A stretch of DNA of 35,905 bases from a bacterium (GCA_022842165.1 JALHQC010000042.1:1-35905); one strand, 5' to 3'; shown: positions 16,153 through 23,869, counted from the first letter of the stretch. The notes: generated by a model not told the origin, from the sequence alone. Program-made: numbers and translations.

Positions 16153-16918
16153 AGTGCTTTCGGCCCATCTGGCCGCCACATATGCCTTTCTTTATCTTCC
16201 TATCGCCGTGCTGATCGCGCTGTCCTTCAACAAGGCCGGACTGCCGACGGTATGGACCGGCTTTTCGCTGGAATGGTACGGCAAGCTCGCGGCCAACCCC
16301 AAGATCCTGGCCTCCGGCTGGAACTCCCTGGTGGTCGCGGTTGTATCGACGGTGATCGCCACGACGATCGGCACCCTGCTTGCCGTGGGTGTCGAGCGCT
16401 CGCGGCATTCCGCGGCGCGCGATGCGCTGTTGTTCGCGCCGATGATCATTCCGGATATCGTGCTGGCGATCGCGCTGCTCTCGTTCTTCACGCTGCTGAA
16501 ATTCTCGCTAGGGCTCAGCTCCATCATCCTCGCGCATGTGGTCTTCAACATCGCGTTCGTGTGCGCCGTGGTGCGGGCACGGTTGAAGAGTTTTGACTGG
16601 TCGCTCGTGGAGGCCTCGCGGGACCTCGGCGCCGGCGCCTTCGTCACCTTCTGGCGCATCACGCTGCCGCTGATCCTGCCTGCCGTGATCGCGGCGGCGT
16701 TGCTGGCTTTCACACTGTCGATCGACGAATTCATCATTGCCTATTTCACGGCGGGCGCCGGTCAATCCTCCACCACGCTGCCGATGCAGATTTATGCCAT
16801 GATCCGCTTCGGCGTAACACCCGAGATCAATGCCATGGCGACGATCGTGATGTTATTGAGTTTCGTGCTTGTTCTCAGTGCGCAGCGGCTGAACCGCGGG
16901 CGCATTCCGGGGTCGTGA
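16145..16918 (+). CDS. ABC transporter permease, PotC-like (transporter 2)
   Basis: Inner-membrane permease of 257 residues, overlapping the previous permease gene by 8 bases. The first membrane segment is at about 9-29, and the EAA loop reads VEASRDLGAGAFVTFWRITL near residue 155. The following segment SIDEFIIAYFTAGAG is typical of PotC. With the preceding permease it forms the membrane channel of transporter 2. No ATPase gene follows: the next gene is a glycosyltransferase. The pair must therefore borrow an ATPase from elsewhere, for example the PotA-like protein at 6972-8039. Confidence 0.92.
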   Translation: MPKVLSAHLAATYAFLYLPIAVLIALSFNKAGLPTVWTGFSLEWYGKLAANPKILASGWNSLVVAVVSTVIATTIGTLLAVGVERSRHSAARDALLFAPMIIPDIVLAIALLSFFTLLKFSLGLSSIILAHVVFNIAFVCAVVRARLKSFDWSLVEASRDLGAGAFVTFWRITLPLILPAVIAAALLAFTLSIDEFIIAYFTAGAGQSSTTLPMQIYAMIRFGVTPEINAMATIVMLLSFVLVLSAQRLNRGRIPGS

Positions 16919-16955
16919 GGCTCCAATCATCCACTACCTGTTCAAGGAGAGAAAA

Positions 16956-18338
16956 ATGGTGAAACCACCTGCGAAGAAAACAGCAAGGAAGCCGGCAGCA
17001 AAGGCGAAGACCGCTTCAAAGAAAGCGCCCAGGAAGCCCGCGAAGAAAGTCATCGCACTGTTTCCCGAAGCGGCATTTGGACCGGCACTCAACTCCGTGG
17101 GCATCGGGCAGGCGCTCAAGAAGCTTGGGCACAAGGTGGTGTTCCTGTCCGATCCGGGTTTTCTCGACGTCTACAAGGGCTATGGCTTCGAAGCGCATCC
17201 GGTCAATCTCTCGGAACCCCTGCCGCCGGAGCAGATGGCAAAATTCTGGGTCGATTTCATCAACGGCCACATCCCGAATTTCAGGAAGACGCCTTATGAG
17301 CAGATCGACAACTACGTGAAGGACTGCTGGGGCATGATCGTGGAGACTGCAAAGTGGGCGGAAATGGATTTGCCGGGCGTTCTCGACAAGGTGAAGCCGG
17401 ACGTGATCTGCGTCGATAACGTGATCCTGTTTCCGGCCATCAAGCGCTATGCCAAGCAGAACGGGAAGCCCTGGGTGCGGATCATCTCATGCTCGGAAAA
17501 CGAGATCGAGGACCCGGACATTCCGCCACATCTTTCAGGCTGCGGCGAGAACGACAAGAAAGGCTTCGCCCGATACCGCAAGCGCTTCAACGAGGTGATC
17601 AGGCCAATCCATGACGACTTCAACGCTTTCCTGAAATCGGTTGGCGAGAAGAAGTATCCGATTGGCCAGTTCTTCGAAGCCAGCCCGCATATGAATATCC
17701 TGCTTTATCCCTCCGCCGTGAAATTCAAGCGCCGGCACAAGCTGCCGGCGAAGCAGTTCCAATATCTCGAGGGCTGCGTCCGGAAGGACGCCGCCTACAA
17801 GATTCCGGAGTTCAAGGCGAACAATGACAAGCCTCTTCTCTATGTCAGCTACGGTTCCCTGGGCTCGGGCGACACCGAGCTTCTGAAGCGGGTGATCAAG
17901 ACGATCGGCACCATGCCGGTACGCGCACTGGTGAATGTGGGCGACTACATGGATCAGTATGAAGACATTCCCCCCAATGTGATCATCGACAAGTGGTTCC
18001 CGCAGCCCTCGGTCATCCGGCAGGCCGATGGCGTCATCCATCACGGCGGCAACAACTCCTTCACGGAGTGCCTGTACTTCGGCAGACCTGCGATCATCAT
18101 GCCCTATGTGTGGGATGGGCATGACAACGCGACACGCGTGGAGGAAACCGGCCACGGCTTCAAGATGGACCGCTATGACTGGACTGAAGAGGACATGAGC
18201 GACAAGATCATGACCATGATCACCGACAAGAACATGAAAGCGCGACTCAAGAAGACCTCGGCTGCAATGCGCGCCCAGCATGGGCCAACCAAGGCCGCAA
18301 AGGTGATCGATGGCCTGACGCGCCGGAAGATCAGCTGA
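16956..18338 (+). CDS. GT1-type glycosyltransferase with Lys/Ala/Pro-rich N-terminal tail
   Basis: Protein of 460 residues. The C-terminal half has the nucleotide-sugar-binding signature of UDP-glycosyltransferases of the GT-B fold: KWFPQPSVIRQADGVIHHGG (346-365), the core HHGGNNSFTE, then GRPAIIMPYVWDGHDNA. The N-terminal acceptor half starts VIALFPEAAFGPALNSVG, followed by the usual GHKVVFLSD strand. Residues 1-31 are an added tail of Lys, Ala, Pro, Thr and Arg with 13 basic and no acidic residues, like histone H1/AlgP-type tails. It has no signal peptide or membrane segment. AAGGAGA precedes the ATG. It follows transporter 2 by 37 bases and overlaps the first cupin gene by 1 base, so the imported compound may be its acceptor (inference). 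Confidence 0.85.
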   Translation: MVKPPAKKTARKPAAKAKTASKKAPRKPAKKVIALFPEAAFGPALNSVGIGQALKKLGHKVVFLSDPGFLDVYKGYGFEAHPVNLSEPLPPEQMAKFWVDFINGHIPNFRKTPYEQIDNYVKDCWGMIVETAKWAEMDLPGVLDKVKPDVICVDNVILFPAIKRYAKQNGKPWVRIISCSENEIEDPDIPPHLSGCGENDKKGFARYRKRFNEVIRPIHDDFNAFLKSVGEKKYPIGQFFEASPHMNILLYPSAVKFKRRHKLPAKQFQYLEGCVRKDAAYKIPEFKANNDKPLLYVSYGSLGSGDTELLKRVIKTIGTMPVRALVNVGDYMDQYEDIPPNVIIDKWFPQPSVIRQADGVIHHGGNNSFTECLYFGRPAIIMPYVWDGHDNATRVEETGHGFKMDRYDWTEEDMSDKIMTMITDKNMKARLKKTSAAMRAQHGPTKAAKVIDGLTRRKIS

Positions 18339-18703
18339 TGCCGACCAATCTCAATTCATCGGCCCCCCATCTCGAAGCTCCGGCGCAGTATGCTGGCCCG
18401 CTCAGGGATTGGGGCCATCAGCCCGATCCGATTGCCGGAGACTCCAAGAGCGACGGCGTTCTGCTGTTCAAGGGGCCGGGCAACGAACCCGAGGTCGGCC
18501 TCTGGCAGTGCACGCCCGGAACCTGGCCACTTGCGATCCCGCGCGACGAGCTCTGTCATTTCGTCAGCGGATCGGCCACATACACCCATGAATCCGGCGA
18601 GACGATCGCCGTCGCCGCCGGCACCGTGGTGCTCTTTCCCGGCGGCTGGCGAGGCACCTGCACCGTTCATGAGACCATGCGCAATGTTTACATGCTGAGA
18701 TGA
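18338..18703 (+). CDS. Cupin-domain protein (DUF861/EutQ-like), copy 1
   Basis: Single-domain cupin of 121 residues. It has LWQCTPGTW (54-62), RDELCHFVSGSATYTHESG (69-87) and VLFPGGWRGTCTVHETMRNV (98-117), the pattern of the cupin_3/DUF861 group that includes (S)-ureidoglycine aminohydrolase-like and EutQ-like proteins. Many members have no known reaction. Its ATG overlaps the glycosyltransferase stop by one base, so the two are translationally coupled. About half of its residues match the next gene, including the SSAPHL start and the VHET-x-R-x-VYM-x-R end, so the pair is a tandem duplication. Confidence 0.85.
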   Translation: MPTNLNSSAPHLEAPAQYAGPLRDWGHQPDPIAGDSKSDGVLLFKGPGNEPEVGLWQCTPGTWPLAIPRDELCHFVSGSATYTHESGETIAVAAGTVVLFPGGWRGTCTVHETMRNVYMLR

Positions 18704-19071
18704 ACATGACACTGAAACTCGACTCTTCCGCACCGCATCTCCGCGACCCCGCGGGATACCCCGGCCCCTTCAAGGACTGGGGCATAATCCCCACCATGAT
18801 CGAGGGTGAATCGCGCACCAGTGGCATCGTGATCTTCAAGGGGCCAAACGGCCAGAGCGAGAGCGGCATCTGGATTTGCACACCGGGGTACTGGAACTGC
18901 CACGTGACGAGCGACGAATTCTGCCACTTCCTGCTGGGACGCTGCACTTACACGCATGAGTCCGGCGAGGTGATTGAAATCGTGCCGGATACGGTAGCGT
19001 TTTTCCCGAAGGACTGGAAAGGCACCTGCCGCGTGCACGAAACGATCCGCAAGGTTTACATGATCCGGTAG
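18700..19071 (+). CDS. Cupin-domain protein (DUF861/EutQ-like), copy 2
   Basis: Second cupin of 123 residues, paralogous to copy 1. Matching blocks are DSSAPHLRDPAGY, IWICTPGYWNCH, SDEFCHFLLGRCTYTHESGE and FPKDWKGTCRVHETIRKVYM. The ATG at 18700 overlaps the previous stop in an ATGA arrangement; the ATG at 18706 is an equally possible start. Conservation of the same cupin core in both, with different first-motif residues, suggests a heteromeric pair or two successive steps on similar ligands. Last gene of the transporter 2/glycosyltransferase operon, 9 bases from the convergent glycosidase stop. Confidence 0.85.
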   Translation: MNMTLKLDSSAPHLRDPAGYPGPFKDWGIIPTMIEGESRTSGIVIFKGPNGQSESGIWICTPGYWNCHVTSDEFCHFLLGRCTYTHESGEVIEIVPDTVAFFPKDWKGTCRVHETIRKVYMIR

Positions 19072-19080
19072 CGCTTCCCG

Positions 19081-20358
19081 TCAGGCGGAGCCGGGGTTCG
19101 CGGCGTCAACCGGCTGCGCCACGGTTTCATGCCCGGTCGCCACTTGCGTGCTGTCTTCGCCAGGCAGGTCGACCGGGACGACAAGACAGAGGCTCTGGGT
19201 GGGAAGCACGTTGCGCCATTGTTCGATAAGGTGCTTGTAGGCCTTGCCCACCGGCCGGATGTTGCGATCGAGATCATACAGGCCCAGGGGATTGACGGTG
19301 CCATTCCGCTGCCGGAGGGATGTATCCCAGTCGACCTGGTCCGTGAGGCTGTACCAGGTAAAGCCGACGATCGGGACGCCGTCGTTGCGGACGCGCAGGA
19401 CGTTCGCCCATTGCTTCCACAGCCACTCGACAGCCTCGGTGCCGCGCGCTCCCTGGTAGAAGTTCGTTTCGGTATGCATCACCGGGAGCTTGTAGCGATT
19501 GTAGTATTGCCGCGTGATCTCGTCATATCCGAAAATCTCGCCCGCCGGCCGCACGATGCCTTGCGCGGAAACGCGGTGCTCGTTGGTGGCATAGTAGTCG
19601 TTGCCCATGATGCAATGCCGCTTTAGGCGGTTGTGAAGGAAGAAATGGTATTCCTCACGGGTCATGCCATTGTCGAGAAGGTACTCGTAGCTGTCGCTGT
19701 TCACCCGCAGCCCATAGTTGAGATCAAGCGACAGGAATCGGAGATTGTTGAAATGCTCGGCAGGCCCGATCGCCGACGGGTTCTCGGCGTGAAAATACTC
19801 GGATGACTCCGACTGGATGAACAGGGCGTCCGGCCTGATTTCGAGAATTGACCGCATCGCCTGCACATTCGCGAGCACCAGATGCTTGAGGGCGGTGACG
19901 AAGGCACGGTCGCTTTTCAGTTGCTCGTTCCACCACCCGTAGCGCGCGGAAAATGTGGCGCATATGAACATCTCGTTCACCGGCGTGTAGAGCTGCACCC
20001 AGGGAAAACGTTCGGCGAAGGCCCGGGCATAGGCGGGAAACATCTTCGGGAAATCAGGGTTCTGGAAATTTTCCAGCCAATCCGGCAGACCGAAATGGCA
20101 AAGATCGACGATGGGTACGATCCCGAGGCGCTTCAGTTCCGCGAAGGTCTCATCCGCGAAGTCCCAGTCGTAGCGCCCCTCGCCCAGAAACGTCCTGTGC
20201 AATGGCGGGCCATAGCGCAGGAACTGTAACCCCATGTCCTTCACCAGCGCAAAGTCCTCGCGCCAGTATTTATAATGGCCGCAACTCTCCATTTCGTCGA
20301 CCCGCGTCCTGCCACCATCGAGCGTAGGGGCGCTGTTCTCGATCCCGGTGCTGAACAT
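19081..20358 (-). CDS. Family 1-like glycoside hydrolase (beta-glycosidase fold)
   Basis: Clan-A TIM-barrel glycosidase of 425 residues. The acid/base glutamate is E129 in YTPVNEM and the nucleophile is E297 in VMHTETN. VGFTWYSLTDQVDW (331-344) matches the GH1 VWSLLDNFEW block that lines the sugar site. There is no signal peptide, so it acts in the cytoplasm. A tail of about 40 residues (386-425) of low complexity follows the barrel. The ATG at 20358 is the only usable start codon in frame, yet the codons just upstream (reading AIITF) look like the first barrel strand, and no good ribosome-binding site is seen. It converges on the glycosyltransferase/cupin operon, so it may remove the sugar that enzyme adds (speculative). 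Confidence 0.82.
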   Translation of the reverse strand: MFSTGIENSAPTLDGGRTRVDEMESCGHYKYWREDFALVKDMGLQFLRYGPPLHRTFLGEGRYDWDFADETFAELKRLGIVPIVDLCHFGLPDWLENFQNPDFPKMFPAYARAFAERFPWVQLYTPVNEMFICATFSARYGWWNEQLKSDRAFVTALKHLVLANVQAMRSILEIRPDALFIQSESSEYFHAENPSAIGPAEHFNNLRFLSLDLNYGLRVNSDSYEYLLDNGMTREEYHFFLHNRLKRHCIMGNDYYATNEHRVSAQGIVRPAGEIFGYDEITRQYYNRYKLPVMHTETNFYQGARGTEAVEWLWKQWANVLRVRNDGVPIVGFTWYSLTDQVDWDTSLRQRNGTVNPLGLYDLDRNIRPVGKAYKHLIEQWRNVLPTQSLCLVVPVDLPGEDSTQVATGHETVAQPVDAANPGSA

Positions 20359-20405
20359 GAAGGTGATGATGGCCGGTTTTCCTTGTGCGATGGAAGCTGC
20401 GGGGA

Positions 20406-20437
20406 TTGAAACGCCGCGCGGGGGGCGTTTGTTTCAA
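20406..20437. promoter_or_regulatory. Inverted repeat in the divergent glycosidase/aldo-keto reductase promoter region
   Basis: TTGAAACGCC and GGCGTTTGTTTCAA pair across a GC-rich centre. The outer halves TTGAAAC/GTTTCAA match half-sites often seen in LacI-family operators. It lies 48 bases upstream of the glycosidase start and about 75 bases before the reductase start. It could equally be an RNA hairpin. Confidence 0.35.
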
Positions 20438-20510
20438 CGCTATGGACTTGCAGGTCCGGATCGGAGGAGTATGACCTCACGCCTCTGGACAGCCTTTAGG
20501 GAGACCAACC

Positions 20511-21488
20511 ATGACGCCCGACCCGACGACAAGGGTACCGCTCGGCCGCACGAAGCTTTCCGTGAGCCGCATCTGTTTCGGTCTCGCTCCCATCGGCGAC
20601 ATGCCGGATACCTATGGTTATGGCGTGAGCGCGGAACAGGGCCGCGCAGTGGTGCGGGCCATTTTCGACGGGCCAACCAATTTTCTCGATACGTCGCGAA
20701 ACTATGGTTTCGGCCGCAGCGAGGAACGGGTTGGCGAAGTCATCCGCGAGCGCGGCGGCCTTCCGGGCGGGTTCGTGATTTCGACCAAACTCGACCGCGA
20801 CATGGAAACCAACAGGTTCGACAGATCGCGGGCGCGGCGTTCGCTGGAGGAAAGCCTGAAAACGCTTGGCGTCGACCGCATTCAGCTGTTGCATGTCCAT
20901 GACCCCGAATACGCGTCAGCGCTTGCGGACGTGACGGGCGCCGAGGGTGCGATCAGCGAATTGTTCCGCATGAAGGAGGAAGGGCTAGTGGAAGCGGTCG
21001 GCCTCGCCGCCGGCAAGGTCGATATCATGATGCCCATCCTGCGCAACTGGAATTTCGACGCGCTGATGACGCATAACCGCTTTACGCTGTTGAACCGCAA
21101 TGCATTAACGATGATCGACTATGCCAATGAACGCGGCGTTGCAGTGCTGAACGCCGCTCCCTACGCGAGCGGCATTCTTGCCAAGGGCTCGGCAGCTCAG
21201 GGGCGCTACGTCTATCAGGAAGCCTCTGGGGAGACGATCAGCCAGGTCTCTCGCGTCGAAGATGTTTGCCGCAGGCACGGCATTCCCCCTGGCGCGGCGG
21301 CTCTGCAGTTTTCGATGCGTGACGAGCGCATCACCTCGACCGCCTGCGGCATCAGCAAGCCGGAGCGCATTGCCCAGACGCTGGACTGGGCACGCTACGA
21401 CATTCCCGCTGCGGCGTGGACTGAACTTATGGAGCTTCCCTATGAGAGCGAAGATCCGGAAGCGAGTCGTGTCTATAAGCCGGGGTGA
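20511..21488 (+). CDS. Aldo/keto reductase (aldose/pyridoxal 4-dehydrogenase-like)
   Basis: Protein of 325 residues with the AKR catalytic tetrad: D60 and Y65 in LDTSRNYGFGRSEERVGE, K93 in ISTKLDR, and H130 in LLHVHDPE. The opening VPLGRTKLSVSRICFGLAPIG and the GVAVLNAAPYASGIL segment place it with the D-threo-aldose/L-fucose dehydrogenase and pyridoxal 4-dehydrogenase group, which oxidise sugars or related hydroxy-aldehydes with NAD(P). GGGAGACC lies just upstream of the ATG. It is divergent from the glycosidase and followed by a hairpin, so it is likely transcribed alone. Its substrate may be the sugar released by the glycosidase (inference). Confidence 0.9.
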   Translation: MTPDPTTRVPLGRTKLSVSRICFGLAPIGDMPDTYGYGVSAEQGRAVVRAIFDGPTNFLDTSRNYGFGRSEERVGEVIRERGGLPGGFVISTKLDRDMETNRFDRSRARRSLEESLKTLGVDRIQLLHVHDPEYASALADVTGAEGAISELFRMKEEGLVEAVGLAAGKVDIMMPILRNWNFDALMTHNRFTLLNRNALTMIDYANERGVAVLNAAPYASGILAKGSAAQGRYVYQEASGETISQVSRVEDVCRRHGIPPGAAALQFSMRDERITSTACGISKPERIAQTLDWARYDIPAAAWTELMELPYESEDPEASRVYKPG

Positions 21489-21514
21489 GACCGCAAGGGC
21501 AGAACCCCGGCTTT
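21477..21514 (+). terminator. Rho-independent-like terminator after the aldo/keto reductase gene
   Basis: A perfect 10-base-pair stem (AAGCCGGGGT and ACCCCGGCTT) starts within the last codons of the reductase gene and ends in TTT. It separates the reductase from the convergent small gene and could work in both directions, because the outer base pairs are A-T. Confidence 0.65.
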
Positions 21515-21523
21515 GAACCGCGT

Positions 21524-21546
21524 AGAACCGTCGCTTCAGCGGTTCT
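21524..21546 (-). terminator. Hairpin at the end of the small disordered-protein gene
   Basis: A 7-base-pair stem (AGAACCG and CGGTTCT) with a 9-base loop overlaps the - strand stop codon at 21536. There is no clear T-run, so it may act together with the neighbouring stronger hairpin. Confidence 0.4.
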
Positions 21547-21964
21547 TCGCGATACGGTCGGGGAGACGATCCTCGCCTGCCGCATCAGGATCGGGCTCGC
21601 TTCCATGCGCGCCGTCGTTCAGCAATCTGGTCGCTACATCATGCTTGGTGGAATTGTCGGTGGGCATGGGAGCAGTCTCGCCATCCGCCACGATGCCTTT
21701 CGGCGACTTTCCAGCATTTTCCTCGCGCGCTGATTGCCCGAACTGGGCAAGCGCTTCCGGGCGTTCGCCTTCAGGCGTGGGAGCTACGGTGCGGCGTCCT
21801 TCGGAAGATTCGCCGGCCTCGCGCTGCATCTGGTCGAGTTCCTGTCGTTCTGCACTGTCCGATGCAGGCTGCGACGTTACATCGACAGAGGTTCCGCTAT
21901 CGGTGGGCAGCGGCGGGCGGCCGGTACGCGGATCCTTGGTCGGATCGTATGAACTGGATGTCAT
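21536..21964 (-). CDS. Small hydrophilic, probably disordered protein of unknown function
   Basis: I do not recognise this 142-residue protein. It is rich in Ser, Asp, Glu, Pro and Arg, has almost no hydrophobic clusters, and contains no Cys, Trp or membrane segment. It starts MTSSSYDPTKDPRTGRPPLP, a style common in small stress-related proteins of Rhizobiales. The ATG at 21964 is chosen because AGGGG lies 8 bases upstream; a longer opening to 22003 lacks such a site. It is flanked by hairpins at its 3' end. A GGAAC element about 60 bases upstream hints at control by an EcfG-type general stress sigma factor. The gene is supported by start context and composition, not homology, and could in principle be a chance frame. 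Confidence 0.6.
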   Translation of the reverse strand: MTSSSYDPTKDPRTGRPPLPTDSGTSVDVTSQPASDSAERQELDQMQREAGESSEGRRTVAPTPEGERPEALAQFGQSAREENAGKSPKGIVADGETAPMPTDNSTKHDVATRLLNDGAHGSEPDPDAAGEDRLPDRIAKNR

Positions 21965-22001
21965 TCGAATTACCCCTTCATGATGCCGGACATGGCGTAT
22001 C

Positions 22002-22026
22002 AATCCACGTCGACGCGCAAGGTTCC
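22002..22026 (-). promoter_or_regulatory. Possible EcfG-type (general stress) promoter
   Basis: On the - strand GGAAC is followed after 16 bases by GATT, compared with the EcfG consensus GGAAC-N16/17-CGTT. The -35 part is exact and the -10 part matches only two of four bases. It would start transcription about 35-40 bases before the small protein gene. Confidence 0.25.
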
Positions 22027-22112
22027 ATCGACCGCTGAAAAGCCATGTCTTCCGCTTCGGTCACACATCGACTATGGCACGGCCCTTCCTCGCATCCGGG
22101 CTCACGAAACGC

Positions 22113-23735
22113 ATGATTCGCATCGACAATGTCAGCAAGCAGAACGGCCACCAGATCCTGTTCATCGAGGCCTCAGCGGCCTTGCACCGGGGCGAAAAGG
22201 TGGGGCTTGTCGGCCCGAATGGCGCCGGAAAGACAACGCTGTTCCGCATGATCACCGGGCAGGAGGAACCGGACGAAGGCCAGGTCTCGGTCGATCGCGG
22301 CATCACGATCGGCTATTTCAGCCAGGACGTGGGCGAGATGTCGGGCCGCAGTGCGGTTGCGGAAGTGATGGATGGTGCCGGCCCGGTCAGTTCTGTTGCA
22401 GCAGAATTGAAGGAGCTTGAAGCCGCGATGGCCGATCCGGATCGCTTGGAGGAGATGGACGAGATCATCGTCCGCTATGGCGAGGTACAGGCCCGCTTCG
22501 AGGAGCTTGACGGCTACGCGCTGGACAGCCGTGCACGCGAAGTGCTTGCCGGCCTCAGTTTCAGCCAGGAAATGATGGATGGCGATGTCGGCGCGCTCTC
22601 GGGCGGCTGGAAGATGCGCGTGGCGCTGGCTCGCATTCTGCTCATGCGACCCGATGCGATGCTGCTCGACGAGCCCAGCAACCACCTCGACCTCGAAAGC
22701 CTGATCTGGTTGGAACAGTTTCTTAAAGGGTATGACGGCATGCTGATGATGACATCGCATGACCGCGAATTCATGAACCGCATCGTCTCCAAGATCGTGG
22801 AGATTGATGGCGGCGAACTCACTACCTATTCGGGCGACTATGAGTTCTACGAGCAGCAGCGCGCGCTGAACGAGCGCCAGCAGCAGGCGCAGTTCGAGCG
22901 GCAGCAGTCTATGCTGGCCAAGGAGATCAAGTTCATCGAGCGCTTCAAGGCACGCGCGTCGCATGCCGCACAGGTGCAAAGCCGCGTGAAGAAGCTCGAG
23001 AAGATCGACAGGGTCGAGCCGCCCAAGCGCCGGCAAACCGTGCTGTTCGAATTTCCAGCAGCGCCACGCTCGGGCGAGGATGTCGCCAGCTTGCGGAACG
23101 TTCACAAGCGCTATGGCAACCGCAGCATTTATGAAGGGCTCGATTTTCAGGTGCGGCGGCGAGAGCGCTGGTGCGTGATGGGCATCAATGGCGCGGGCAA
23201 ATCCACGCTGCTGAAACTGGTGACGGGCACGACCGAGCCTGATCAGGGCCGCGTGAGCCTGGGTGGCAGCGTGAAAATGGGATATTTCGCCCAGCATGCG
23301 ATGGAGCTTTTGCATGGCGAGCATACTGTGTTCCAGTCGCTCGAATCCTCCTTCCCCCAGGCCGGGCAGGGATCGCTCCGGGCGCTGGCGGGGTGTTTCG
23401 GCTTCTCGGGCGATGACGTGGAGAAGAAATGCCGCGTCCTCTCGGGCGGCGAGAAAGCACGGCTCGTTATGGCGAAGATGCTTTACGACCCGCCGAATTT
23501 CCTGGTGCTGGACGAGCCGACCAACCACCTCGACCTGCTGACCAAGGAAATGCTGATCAAGGCCCTGGCGGACTATGAGGGAACGATGCTGTTCGTTTCG
23601 CACGACCGGCATTTCCTTGCCGCGCTTTCCAATCGCGTTCTGGAACTGACGCCCGAAGGCATCCACCAATATGGCGGCGGCTACACAGAGTATGTGGCGA
23701 GCACCGGGCACGAGGCGCCAGGCTTGCATAGCTGA
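22113..23735 (+). CDS. ABC-F family ATPase (Uup/YbiT-like)
   Basis: Soluble twin-ATPase protein of 540 residues without membrane segments. The first domain has Walker A GPNGAGKTT (34-42), the signature LSGGWKMRVALARIL and Walker B MLLDEPSNHLDLES. The second has GINGAGKST, LSGGEKARLVMAKML and LVLDEPTNHLDL. A charged linker rich in Gln, Glu and Lys (QQQAQFERQQSMLAKEIKF) sits between them. ABC-F proteins bind the ribosomal E site and relieve stalled translation; some give antibiotic resistance, but this one looks like a housekeeping member. ATG 22113 (start MIRIDNVSKQ) fits the usual N-terminus better than ATG 22074. Not obviously tied to neighbouring catabolic genes. Confidence 0.93.
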   Translation: MIRIDNVSKQNGHQILFIEASAALHRGEKVGLVGPNGAGKTTLFRMITGQEEPDEGQVSVDRGITIGYFSQDVGEMSGRSAVAEVMDGAGPVSSVAAELKELEAAMADPDRLEEMDEIIVRYGEVQARFEELDGYALDSRAREVLAGLSFSQEMMDGDVGALSGGWKMRVALARILLMRPDAMLLDEPSNHLDLESLIWLEQFLKGYDGMLMMTSHDREFMNRIVSKIVEIDGGELTTYSGDYEFYEQQRALNERQQQAQFERQQSMLAKEIKFIERFKARASHAAQVQSRVKKLEKIDRVEPPKRRQTVLFEFPAAPRSGEDVASLRNVHKRYGNRSIYEGLDFQVRRRERWCVMGINGAGKSTLLKLVTGTTEPDQGRVSLGGSVKMGYFAQHAMELLHGEHTVFQSLESSFPQAGQGSLRALAGCFGFSGDDVEKKCRVLSGGEKARLVMAKMLYDPPNFLVLDEPTNHLDLLTKEMLIKALADYEGTMLFVSHDRHFLAALSNRVLELTPEGIHQYGGGYTEYVASTGHEAPGLHS

Positions 23736-23776
23736 ACCTGCCTAAAGCGTAAGCAGTACAGGCCTGTTTCACCGCA

Positions 23777-23819
23777 GTGCAAAACGCATTTGCGCATTGC
23801 ACACGCGCAAATTTGCGTT
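23777..23819. promoter_or_regulatory. Overlapping inverted repeats upstream of the CUT2 sugar operon
   Basis: Two competing dyads are visible. AACGCATTTGCGC pairs with GCGCAAATTTGCGTT (13 pairs with a 2-base bulge, 9-base loop; 23783-23819). GTGCAAAACGCA pairs with TGCGCATTGCAC (10 of 12 positions; 23777-23802). Lying between the ABC-F stop and the binding-protein start, they could be a terminator for the former or operators for the latter. Confidence 0.45.
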
Positions 23820-23869
23820 CGGCCCTCTTGCCATCGCCCCCGTTCTGCAGCAACATCTTACCTAATGAG

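Noticed and set aside
16919-19071. A hidden ATPase gene for transporter 2.
   Set aside because: The following genes have no Walker A, LSGGQ-type or Walker B motif in any frame that I could find; they are a glycosyltransferase and cupins.
22173-23729. A 518-codon open frame antisense to the ABC-F gene.
   Set aside because: Its translation is rich in His, Arg, Leu and Ala without any family motif, and it mirrors a gene with intact Walker and signature motifs; such antisense frames are common in GC-rich DNA.
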